43,906 nucleotides of DNA. Source: an uncultured Halieaceae bacterium. Lineage in GTDB: Bacteria; Pseudomonadota; Gammaproteobacteria; Pseudomonadales; Halieaceae. Below the pieces are notes generated by a model that saw nothing but the letters and a program-made list of their open reading frames with translations, had not been told where the DNA came from and ran no database searches. The position numbers and the translations under genes are program-made. The stretch spans positions 1-43,906 of the forward strand of contig CAJXCR010000007.1 of NCBI GenBank assembly GCA_913051825.1, written 5' to 3'. This document shows, in pieces, positions 8,783 to 17,288 of the stretch (its first letter is position 1; each line of letters opens with the position of its first letter).

Positions 8783-9901
8783 TTACTGCGTGGCGTCGCT
8801 CCATAGGCCGTGCCAGAACTGCAGTAAAGGTTCGTTAGTACCAATAATAAGATCTTTTTTGCTTGCCTCTAGGCCTTTTTGACAGTTTATCGCGGTACTT
8901 AAATCCTCTTCCTCAAATACTTTCCCTCCGAATTCATAGCCGTTTCTAGCGGCTTCTTCACTTGCATCAGGATGGGCCAATCCAATATAAGAAACGCGCG
9001 TAGAATTGGGTTTTTCGCCAGGGTCAGTTCGAATCATTTGTGCGCCTGACGCATTAACGATAACCATGACGCCAGGATATAAGGTATAGGTGCAGGATCC
9101 TTCTACAGTGCTTGGCCATTCGTGCTCTGGCAGATTTTCGAGTCTCTCAATAGAGAGTAGGGGGAATGCCCAGCGACTGCATCGTTCGTATGTATCGAAG
9201 ATAGAAGATCCGGATAAGACTTTTGCCACCGTATCTCGATGAAGGGTGGCAAAGTGATAACTCTCTAGGCTAAGGTTGTTGATTAACTTCCAGTTGGCAG
9301 CAACTTCGTATTCTTTTCTCTTTATGAATCTATAGTCCTTAAGTTTAAAGTCAGTCAGCTCCGAAGCGATTTCACTGAATCCCGCATCCTTTGGGCTTAT
9401 TTTCATATCTTCGGTTAATCCCACCAGAACGATACCGCATTCTTCAGAGACAGCTAACTTCACCAGGGAGCATTCTGATTTGTCCGTGCTGAAACATGAT
9501 TCTTGGGGGCGACCCGTGAGGTTGCCATCCATGCTGTAAGACCAGCCATGGAATTCACATGTAAGCCTTCTATTCTTACCGATCCCTTTGGCTACTTTTG
9601 CGCCTCTGTGAGCGCACGCATTAATAAATGCTCTCAGTGTCCCTTCATGGTCTCTCGTCAACACTATCGGAAAATTTAAAACCTCTAGTGCAAGGTAGCT
9701 ATCGGGTTTAGAGATTTCCGAGGAAAAAGCCACAGGTTGTGGGATGTTAAGGAATAACGCATCTTTTTCGATTAGAAAATGCCGCTCATCAAAGAAAAGT
9801 TTTGCCAATACCGTGATTTCTTCTTCTGCTAGATCGCTTTTCTTCCCAAGATAATTCTTTAGAAGACGACGGTTCAGTTTGTTCACCGCTTGTCTTTCCA
9901 T
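8783..9901 (-). CDS. Aromatic-ring-hydroxylating dioxygenase / Rieske oxygenase alpha subunit
   Basis: Rieske motif CAHRG...CEFHGWSY; mononuclear Fe motif NLSLESYHFATLH. Confidence 0.9.
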   Translation of the reverse strand: MERQAVNKLNRRLLKNYLGKKSDLAEEEITVLAKLFFDERHFLIEKDALFLNIPQPVAFSSEISKPDSYLALEVLNFPIVLTRDHEGTLRAFINACAHRGAKVAKGIGKNRRLTCEFHGWSYSMDGNLTGRPQESCFSTDKSECSLVKLAVSEECGIVLVGLTEDMKISPKDAGFSEIASELTDFKLKDYRFIKRKEYEVAANWKLINNLSLESYHFATLHRDTVAKVLSGSSIFDTYERCSRWAFPLLSIERLENLPEHEWPSTVEGSCTYTLYPGVMVIVNASGAQMIRTDPGEKPNSTRVSYIGLAHPDASEEAARNGYEFGGKVFEEEDLSTAINCQKGLEASKKDLIIGTNEPLLQFWHGLWSDATQ

Positions 9902-10257
9902 AATATTATTTCTCTCTATTGGTGCACTGCATACTTAATATCTGTGCCTATCATTAGCTTTCGTGCTTTGGGCATTCGCAGTAGCTATATTATTGCCCCT
10001 GATTATCAACTTCGCAATTTGCCGTTTTAGATATTACAGGGGGAGTTTTGCTTGCTTTAAGGTCTTTACATGGGGGTGCAATGTGGTTTAAGTTGTTGAA
10101 TATATGAAAATAGGTCCTAAGCTGCAGGTGCTTTGGGTCCACAGGATTAGGGGTCAAATGTGCGCGTTTTGGTTCGAGTCAGAGCCCGTAATGCTTGCAG
10201 GCCAAGGGAAAACCAGGCGTTAGACCTAAAAAAATAAAAAAGAGGGGAGCAATTATA

Positions 10258-12726
10258 GTGATTAATCAAAAGACAAAGATCAGTTCCGCGCTCACTGCAT
10301 TTGCGGTGATGTGTGTTACCGCTTTTATGGGTTCCATGGCCCATGCACAGCTGGAAGAAATCGTTGTAACAGCGCAAAAGCGAGAAGCATCACTTCAGGA
10401 TACACCTATATCTATAACCGCGTTTGATGCAGCCGCTATTGAGGCTGAGGGTATTTTCGACGTAAGGGATATGGGTCCTCTTGCCGTTAATGTCCAGATA
10501 AACAGTCAGCCGGCTAGCGAAGATAACATCGGTATGAATATTCGTGGTGTTGGTGAGGGCGAAACGCATCTTCTAGCTGAGCCTACAGTTGGTATTTATG
10601 TTGACGGTGTTTATATCGCCCGAATGACGGGTGCTCTATTTGAGGTAGTGGATCTTGAGCGTGTGGAGGTCCTGCGTGGCCCGCAAGGAACACTCTATGG
10701 TCGAAATACAATCGGTGGTGCGATCAACCTTATCACCGCTAAGCCTTCAGAGGACTTTGGCTTTAAGCAGGCATTTACTTATGGAAACCGTAATCGTTAC
10801 CGATCTAATACCACGGTGGATACGGGACTGCTAGCTGGCGGATGGTCGGCGAAATTTAGCTTTAATAAGTCTGGACATGGCGGTTTGTTGGATAACGACT
10901 ATCACGACAACAAAATGGGTAAAAAAGAGTCTGAGGCATGGCGCATGGCGTTACGTTGGCAGCCGAATGAGGATTTTACCTTGGATTTTACTGTTGATGA
11001 GACCAACCGACTAAGTAATGCAACGTTGAATCAGCTCACAGGTATTCGTCAGCCCCACGCCGCTATGGGCGGTGCTATCACTCAGCAGGCCGTAGCCGCT
11101 TCGAGTCCTAATAGACTTAGTTCTGTGCCGGCCTACTTTTCTAGTGGCATGGATTCAACGTCAGACATAGAAATGTATACCCTAACCGCGGAATGGGATT
11201 TAAACCCGGATATGACCGTTAAGTACATCGGGTCCGCGCGGGAGTGGAATAGTGGTACTACAGGAACAGATTTTGGATCCTTTCCTTCTGATGGCGCGAC
11301 CGTAATGAATGATCCTGCCGGACCTGCAGTGGGCACCTTTGTTCCTGCGGGAGATATGGTTTCACTTTTTTATGCCAACCGAGTATCTGATAATAAGCAA
11401 AAATCTCATGAACTTCAGATATTAGGCAATTTGGCCGATGACACAATTGAGTACGTATTGGGTGCCTATTTCTTTGAGGAGCAGAGTAACGAGGTGAATC
11501 CTCAGCAGTTCGTGATGCCTGCCGCCATTGCCTTGGGACAACAGGATATTGTTACGCAGAATTTGCTTTGCGGAAATCGAACACCACTCCTAGTTCTTTT
11601 GGGTGTACTTCCACCAGGGACTCCTGGAGCTACGCCAAATCCTATGCAGTGTATGGGTAAAGATGTGATTCTTAGTGCACCTGATTTCAGGTACGGTTCG
11701 GACTTCGAATCTCAGGCATTTTTTGCTCATCTCACCTGGAATGTCAGTGACCAGCTTTCGGTCACTTTCGGTGCGAGACATACCGAAGACGACAAGTATG
11801 GTTATGTAGTTAACACGGGATTAGATGAAGAAGCGCAAAATGATTTTAGTAATTCTAGTATTTCAGCGAATATCACTTTTCAACCAAACGATGACTTCAT
11901 GGGTTATTTAACCTATTCCGAAGGTTATCGGTCCGGCGGTTATACACCTAGAGCTGGCACTGGAGCACAGTTTGCTAGAGGGTATGATGAGGAGACTGTG
12001 ACTAACTATGAAGTGGGGATAAAATCAGAGTGGTTAGATTCGAGAGTTAGACTGAATGCCGCTTACTACTATCTGGAGTATGAGGACAAGCAGGTAGCAA
12101 GCTTTCAGGCAGGTGCTGCGGGGGCGACATCAACTATTCTTAATGCCGGTTTGCTTGATATAGATGGCTTTGAGATAGAGTTAACCGCTCAATTAACAGA
12201 TGCGATGCGTCTGAATTTGAACTATGGTCAGGTCAACATGGATTATGAGGAGTTCATTACTCAGCGGCAGGATCCTGTCACCTCATTCCCGTGTAACCCA
12301 TTTGGCGTACCGTGTGGTGTTAGCTCAGCCTATGACCCCTTAACCGGAAATGACAATATTGCTGATATCGCTAGTCAACAGCAGGCTCCAGACAGCAATA
12401 TGAGCGCCATTCTCTCGTATCAGTTTCCGTCAACTGGTTGGGCTAATATAGAGGGTCGGGTTTCGGTTACATACCGGGATGAGTATTCTTTCCATCCTCA
12501 GTTGGTATTGTACGACTCGACTGATTCACAGACTCGTGTAAATGCGAGATTGACCTTTTCAGAGATCGAAATGGCGGGTGGGCAGTTGACCGTTGCAGCT
12601 TGGGGTAAAAACCTTGGTGATAAGGATCATCGAGAGTGGGGAATTGACTTCGCTGCTTTGGGTCCAATCGTTAATAATTATCTCGAGCGCCGAAGTTTTG
12701 GTGTAGACGTAATCTGGCAGTACTGA
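10258..12726 (+). CDS. TonB-dependent receptor
   Basis: Signal-like N-terminus ending AHAQ, TonB box-like EEIVVTAQKREASLQDTPIS, plug motif VEVLRGPQGTLYGRNTIGGAINL, C-terminal barrel ending W-Q-Y. GTG 10258 with AGGGGAG upstream is preferred over track start 10195. Confidence 0.93.
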   Translation: MINQKTKISSALTAFAVMCVTAFMGSMAHAQLEEIVVTAQKREASLQDTPISITAFDAAAIEAEGIFDVRDMGPLAVNVQINSQPASEDNIGMNIRGVGEGETHLLAEPTVGIYVDGVYIARMTGALFEVVDLERVEVLRGPQGTLYGRNTIGGAINLITAKPSEDFGFKQAFTYGNRNRYRSNTTVDTGLLAGGWSAKFSFNKSGHGGLLDNDYHDNKMGKKESEAWRMALRWQPNEDFTLDFTVDETNRLSNATLNQLTGIRQPHAAMGGAITQQAVAASSPNRLSSVPAYFSSGMDSTSDIEMYTLTAEWDLNPDMTVKYIGSAREWNSGTTGTDFGSFPSDGATVMNDPAGPAVGTFVPAGDMVSLFYANRVSDNKQKSHELQILGNLADDTIEYVLGAYFFEEQSNEVNPQQFVMPAAIALGQQDIVTQNLLCGNRTPLLVLLGVLPPGTPGATPNPMQCMGKDVILSAPDFRYGSDFESQAFFAHLTWNVSDQLSVTFGARHTEDDKYGYVVNTGLDEEAQNDFSNSSISANITFQPNDDFMGYLTYSEGYRSGGYTPRAGTGAQFARGYDEETVTNYEVGIKSEWLDSRVRLNAAYYYLEYEDKQVASFQAGAAGATSTILNAGLLDIDGFEIELTAQLTDAMRLNLNYGQVNMDYEEFITQRQDPVTSFPCNPFGVPCGVSSAYDPLTGNDNIADIASQQQAPDSNMSAILSYQFPSTGWANIEGRVSVTYRDEYSFHPQLVLYDSTDSQTRVNARLTFSEIEMAGGQLTVAAWGKNLGDKDHREWGIDFAALGPIVNNYLERRSFGVDVIWQY

Positions 12727-12760
12727 TGTCAGTTGACTTTTAGTTAAACAGAGAATGTAG

Positions 12761-12785
12761 AAGGGCGGCTTTGCCGCCCTTTCTA
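12761..12785 (+). terminator. Rho-independent terminator of the TonB-dependent receptor gene
   Basis: GGGCGGC-TTT-GCCGCCC followed by TTTCTATTT, 37 nt after the TBDR stop. Confidence 0.9.
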
Positions 12786-12872
12786 TTTGAGGGTTTATCA
12801 ATGCACCAGTGGGCTAGTGCTATCGCTAGGCGAAGCGTCTATCTAAAATCATTTATCACTCAATATCGTTAA

Positions 12873-14030
12873 ATGGATTCGTTTAGTTTTAAGGCTGTTG
12901 AAGAAGTTATCTTCTCGAGAGGGGCTGCGCTAGATCTATCAGATTACTGCCTGCGCTTAGGAATGACCCGCCCAATTTTTGTCACAGATCCTGGGTTAGT
13001 GCAGATTGGGCTAGTGTCTCCGATCTTTGAAAAGCTAGAATCAGTTGCGCTTGAACCGCAACTTTTCGACCAGGTTAGGGAAGATCCTCCCGAGGAGACA
13101 GTTTGTGATGGGCTTGAGTTTGCTCGAAAAACTGGTGTGGACGGTGTGATTGGCTTCGGTGGTGGAAGCTCTATGGATGTTGCGAAGGTCCTCGCAGTTT
13201 TATTGGGAGGGGATCAAACTCTCTCTGAATTATACGGTGTGGAGCAGGTAACCAATTCGAGATTACCCTTAATTCTTATTCCAACCACAGCGGGAACTGG
13301 ATCTGAAGTAACACCCGTCGCGGTCATTACGACTGGTAAAACGACCAAGGCGGGTGTCTCTTCATCTGTTTTGTTGCCAGATATTGCATTGCTTGATCCA
13401 AATCTAACGTTGGGTCTGCCTTCAAATATTACAGCGATGACCGGTGTCGATGCGATGGTGCATGCAATAGAGGCGTATACCTCAAGACATAAAAAGAATC
13501 CGATGTCAGATGGCCTTTCAGTGCAAGCCTTAAAATTGCTATCGGAGAATATCCGTACTGCGGTTAGTGATGGAGAAGATTTAGAAGCGCGGGAAGGCAT
13601 GCTCTTGGGTTCAATGTTAGCCGGTCAGGCTTTTGCGAATTCGCCGGTCGCCGCCGTCCATGCGTTAGCTTACCCACTAGGTGGGCATTATCATATTCCC
13701 CATGGGCTTAGTAATTCTCTGGTATTACCCGCTGTCCTTGAATTCAATATGCCTAAGGCCTACAAATTATATGCCGAATTGGCAGAGGCAATAATTCCTG
13801 AGGCTGTAGCAGGTAGCATGGAATCAAAAGCGAGGTCCTTTTTAGAGTCGATGCGCCAGATAATACTTGACGTTGAATTACCACCGACCTTGGAGAAGGT
13901 AAATATTCCTGAGACTGACCTAGAGATGTTGGCCGCAGAAGCAATGCTACAACAAAGGCTTTTAATTAATAATCCACGGGAAGTAACTGAAGAGAATGCG
14001 CTAAATATTTATCAGTCGGCGTATCGATAA
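12873..14030 (+). CDS. Iron-containing alcohol dehydrogenase
   Basis: GFGGGSSMDVAKV, PLILIPTTAGTGSEVTPVAVI, AVHALAYPLGGHYHIPHGLSN (metal-binding His). Confidence 0.93.
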   Translation: MDSFSFKAVEEVIFSRGAALDLSDYCLRLGMTRPIFVTDPGLVQIGLVSPIFEKLESVALEPQLFDQVREDPPEETVCDGLEFARKTGVDGVIGFGGGSSMDVAKVLAVLLGGDQTLSELYGVEQVTNSRLPLILIPTTAGTGSEVTPVAVITTGKTTKAGVSSSVLLPDIALLDPNLTLGLPSNITAMTGVDAMVHAIEAYTSRHKKNPMSDGLSVQALKLLSENIRTAVSDGEDLEAREGMLLGSMLAGQAFANSPVAAVHALAYPLGGHYHIPHGLSNSLVLPAVLEFNMPKAYKLYAELAEAIIPEAVAGSMESKARSFLESMRQIILDVELPPTLEKVNIPETDLEMLAAEAMLQQRLLINNPREVTEENALNIYQSAYR

Positions 14031-14033
14031 ATT

Positions 14034-14468
14034 ATGGCGCCTATACAAATACCAGATCGTGCTAGTTATCGCTTTTTTTATTCCCTAACTACCCGTTGGG
14101 CGGATAATGACGTTTATGGCCATGTTAATAACGTGATTTACTATTCTTATTTTGACAGCGTTGCCAACCGCTATCTAATAGAAGAGGGGGGACTGAACAT
14201 TGGGACCGGCGAGGTGGTGGGCTATGTGGTTAGCTCAGGTTGTGAATATCATTCTCCAATCACCTATCCCGAAGAAATTGAGGCAGGTTTGCGTGTAGAT
14301 AAGCTTGGTAATAGTTCAGTCAAGTATGGCATCGCAATCTTTCGCAAAGGCGAATCCTCTGCAGTTGCACACGGATATTTCGTGCATGTTTTTGTAGACA
14401 AGCACGAACAGAAGGCCGTACCTATTCCTGATGATCTCAGATTAGCCTTAGATAAAATCAAACTATAA
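14034..14468 (+). CDS. Acyl-CoA thioesterase, 4HBT hot-dog fold
   Basis: TRWADNDVYGHVNNVIYYSYFD signature of 4HBT/YbgC-like thioesterases. Confidence 0.88.
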   Translation: MAPIQIPDRASYRFFYSLTTRWADNDVYGHVNNVIYYSYFDSVANRYLIEEGGLNIGTGEVVGYVVSSGCEYHSPITYPEEIEAGLRVDKLGNSSVKYGIAIFRKGESSAVAHGYFVHVFVDKHEQKAVPIPDDLRLALDKIKL

Positions 14469-14533
14469 GACTCGTTTTAATTGTCTTTTAAGCGACAGAA
14501 CTAGTCATTTCACCAGGAATAATCAAGAGTCTT

Positions 14534-15352
14534 TTATTTTTTCTCCATTTCAGGTACCAAGTGAGAGAGTATTCTTGAATAACTCACTGGGAATAGTCTC
14601 GATAATGCTGATATAAAGTGGGCATCAGCGCCTATTAATAAGCGTTTCTTTCTTTTTTGAATCGCCTTAGTGATTTTTTTCGCCGCGTATTCGGGAGAGG
14701 TTCTCGCCACAGCTTTGAATTTTTCCGCTTTTTCCTCTCGGCTCATTCCGTTTATGGTTCCCCGGGAGTTGCGAGCTATATTAGTATCTATACCCCCTGG
14801 GTGAACACAACACACATGCACAGACGTACCGTCAAGCTCCTGTCTAAGAGATTCGGTGAATCCTCTCACCGCGAACTTTGAGGCGTTGTAGGCTGAAACA
14901 GTAGGTAGGCTAACCATTCCAAAAACCGAAGAAATATTCACGATATGACCTTTTTCAGCTTGCCTAACAAGAGGTAAGAAAGTCTTGCATCCGTATACGA
15001 CGCCCCAGAAATTTATATCCATGAGCCACTTAAAATCCTCCACAGCCATTTCTTCAAATGTTGCACCAAGACCAACCCCGGCATTGTTAATAATAATGTC
15101 TAAATATCCGATATCATTATTAACTTCGGATGCTAGAGTCTCGATAGCTGATGGAGAGCTGGAATCAACTACTCTAGTTTTATGATTCGCGGCTGTATTG
15201 GTTAAGGATAAGGCTGTCTCATTGAGCGAGGCTTCATTAATATCTGAGAGCCAGACATGGCAGCCAAGTCGATTTAGTTCGATGGCGAGTGCTCGTCCGA
15301 TTCCAGATCCAGCTCCTGTGACTAAGGCGAACTTTCCTTCGAAATAAGACAT
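14534..15352 (-). CDS. SDR family oxidoreductase
   Basis: ALVTGAGSGIGRALA, NNAG, YNASKFAVRGFTESL. ATG 15352 (MSYFEGK) preferred over track start 15415. Confidence 0.88.
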   Translation of the reverse strand: MSYFEGKFALVTGAGSGIGRALAIELNRLGCHVWLSDINEASLNETALSLTNTAANHKTRVVDSSSPSAIETLASEVNNDIGYLDIIINNAGVGLGATFEEMAVEDFKWLMDINFWGVVYGCKTFLPLVRQAEKGHIVNISSVFGMVSLPTVSAYNASKFAVRGFTESLRQELDGTSVHVCCVHPGGIDTNIARNSRGTINGMSREEKAEKFKAVARTSPEYAAKKITKAIQKRKKRLLIGADAHFISALSRLFPVSYSRILSHLVPEMEKK

Positions 15353-15368
15353 GCATAAGTTCTCTTGT

Positions 15369-15869
15369 TTAACAATCTTCTTGGGATGGTCTTGTTTTTT
15401 GTTCAGCAAATGCACTTATAACGTCGGGCGGCGCTTGAACGAGCTCCACAAGAACGCCACAAGCACCAATGGGAAAGGAATCGTTTCCTTTTGGATGAAT
15501 AAAGCAGACATCAAAACCACTAGCCCCTTTTCTTATTCCGCCAGGAGTAAATCGTACGCCGGCTTCCTCCAGCCACTTTACTGCATTAGTAAGATCATCC
15601 ACCCATAGGCCAATATGATTAAGAGGTGGTTCATGGACTTTTGGTTTTGCCTCTTGATTAAGTGGTTGCATCAAGTCCATTTCTACCTTTAACGGTCCAG
15701 CCCCAATCTCGCAAATATCTTCATCTACGTTCTCTTTTTCGCTCTGAAAGTTACCGACCATGCGTAGTCCCATAACATCTATCCAAAAATGCTTAAGTTG
15801 TTGTTTATCAGCGCTCCCCACAGCAATTTGTTGGATTCCAAGTATTTCGAATGGCCTGTTCTTAATCAT
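15369..15869 (-). CDS. VOC (glyoxalase/methylmalonyl-CoA epimerase-like) family protein
   Basis: [24 protein letters not shown] and [44 protein letters not shown]. Confidence 0.82.
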   Translation of the reverse strand: MIKNRPFEILGIQQIAVGSADKQQLKHFWIDVMGLRMVGNFQSEKENVDEDICEIGAGPLKVEMDLMQPLNQEAKPKVHEPPLNHIGLWVDDLTNAVKWLEEAGVRFTPGGIRKGASGFDVCFIHPKGNDSFPIGACGVLVELVQAPPDVISAFAEQKTRPSQEDC

Positions 15870-15969
15870 TTGCTATAGTCTGTCGTTTTAATGAGGAGGT
15901 TTGGATAGTAGCTTTTTACAAAAATTGATGCGAGCAAAAAGAATCAGTGCGATCAATTAACTTGTTAGC

Positions 15970-15998
15970 TGGACAGTAGTGTAGTCATCCAATAAAAT
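15970..15998 (+). promoter_or_regulatory. Candidate sigma70 promoter of carAB
   Basis: TGGACA (15970-15975), 17-nt spacer, TAAAAT (15993-15998); predicted TSS about 16004-16006. Confidence 0.6.
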
Positions 15999-16004
15999 TG
16001 CGTG

Positions 16005-16050
16005 GATATTTTGGCGGTTAGCGCGTCCGGGTAGTGGGGCTACAAATATC
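16005..16050 (+). promoter_or_regulatory. Candidate structured RNA in the carA leader
   Basis: GATATTT (16005-16011) is fully complementary to AAATATC (16044-16050) and encloses GTAG-TGGGG-CTAC (16031-16043) and a GC-rich segment. Confidence 0.5.
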
Positions 16051-16063
16051 AAGTTTTAATCGG

Positions 16064-16094
16064 AGCGAGATGCGGTTAACGATCTCGCTTTTTT
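16064..16094 (+). terminator. Intrinsic terminator in the carA leader (candidate attenuator)
   Basis: AGCGAGAT-N10-ATCTCGCT perfect 8-bp stem followed by TTTTT. Flanking upstream genes are on the minus strand. Confidence 0.8.
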
Positions 16095-16138
16095 ACGGTC
16101 GTGCATTCTGGCTATACGTCAGCGGATATGGAGGCTAG
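16070..16138 (+). CDS. Putative 22-aa leader peptide [22 protein letters not shown]
   Basis: ATG 16070 with GGAG at 16062-16065; TAG at 16136-16138, one nt before the proposed TTG carA start. Confidence 0.5.
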   Translation: MRLTISLFYGRAFWLYVSGYGG

Positions 16139-16139
16139 C

Positions 16140-17285
16140 TTGTCCAGCAAGGCGGTTCTCGCACTTGAGGATGGCAGCGTTTTCACCGGCACGTCAATAG
16201 GTGCTGATGGTGCGACTGTCGGCGAGGTGGTGTTCAATACCGCTATGACAGGCTATCAAGAAATTCTGACTGACCCATCCTATGCTCGACAAATAGTTAC
16301 TCTCACTTACCCTCACATTGGTAATACTGGCACTAATCTTGATGATGAAGAATCAGAACGAGTTTGGGCTGCTGGCCTGGTGGTAAGGGATCTTCCGCTT
16401 ATCGCAAGTAATTTTAGAAATCAGTTAGATCTATCAAGTTATCTAATTAAAAATAAAGTGGTCGCTATATCTGAGATAGATACGAGGCGCCTTACACGTG
16501 TATTGCGCGAAAAAGGATCCCAGAAAGGTTGTTTGCTGGCAGGTGAGAATATTAATGAAAAGCATGCGATAGATAAGGCCATAGATTTCGTGGGTCTGAA
16601 AGGACTGGATCTTGCCAAGGAAGTAACGGTATCGCATCCCTATGAATGGACTAATGGTAGCTGGACTCTAAATTCATACACTGAAAGTAAACAATCAGAA
16701 AAATCAAAGTTTCATGTTGTGGCGTATGATTTTGGTGTGAAGCGTAATATTTTACGCATGCTGGTAGATAGAGGTTGTCGAGTAACTGTTGTCCCGGCTA
16801 CTACCTCAGCTGAAGATGTAGTTTCGTTAAAACCAGATGGTGTTTTTCTTTCAAATGGGCCGGGTGATCCCGAGCCATGCAAATACGCAATTAGTGCGAT
16901 CCAAGAAATTTTGTCTTTAGATATTCCAGTATTTGGTATCTGTCTTGGCCATCAGCTACTGGGTCTTGCAAGTGGTGCGGTGGCAACAAAAATGAAGTTT
17001 GGTCACCACGGTGCGAATCATCCAGTTCAGAGCTTAGAGGACGGTTCAGTATTTATTACCAGTCAAAATCATGGTTTTTCGATCGATGAGCAAAGCTTAC
17101 CTGATAATTTAAAAGTAACTCACCGGTCTTTATTTGACGGGACACTCCAGGGATTTCGTCGAACTGATAAAATGGCTTTTAGTTTTCAAGGTCATCCAGA
17201 AGCGAGCCCAGGACCGCATGACTTGGCAGAGCTGTTTGATCGCTTTATATATTTGATCAATAAATCAAAAAGAGAATCGAATTAG
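16140..17285 (+). CDS. carA: Carbamoyl-phosphate synthase small subunit
   Basis: [44 protein letters not shown] 16140 preceded by GGAGG (16130-16134); track start is GTG 16101. Confidence 0.96.
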   Translation: MSSKAVLALEDGSVFTGTSIGADGATVGEVVFNTAMTGYQEILTDPSYARQIVTLTYPHIGNTGTNLDDEESERVWAAGLVVRDLPLIASNFRNQLDLSSYLIKNKVVAISEIDTRRLTRVLREKGSQKGCLLAGENINEKHAIDKAIDFVGLKGLDLAKEVTVSHPYEWTNGSWTLNSYTESKQSEKSKFHVVAYDFGVKRNILRMLVDRGCRVTVVPATTSAEDVVSLKPDGVFLSNGPGDPEPCKYAISAIQEILSLDIPVFGICLGHQLLGLASGAVATKMKFGHHGANHPVQSLEDGSVFITSQNHGFSIDEQSLPDNLKVTHRSLFDGTLQGFRRTDKMAFSFQGHPEASPGPHDLAELFDRFIYLINKSKRESN

Positions 17286-17288
17286 ATT

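Noticed and set aside
14467-14533. AAGACTC ... GAGTCTT followed by a T-run as terminator after the thioesterase gene
   Set aside because: A 53-nt loop separates the arms; likely chance, although the region lies between convergent genes.
15891-15960. Arg-containing mini-ORFs MRRFG (15891) and MRAKRISAIN (15928) as arginine-sensing leaders
   Set aside because: They lie upstream of the best carA promoter (15970-15998) and so would not be in the leader transcript unless another promoter is used.
16002-16034. 10-aa ORF GTG...TAG (MDILAVSASG) as a carA leader peptide
   Set aside because: No Shine-Dalgarno, and its start codon lies at or before the predicted TSS. The ORF at 16070 fits better.
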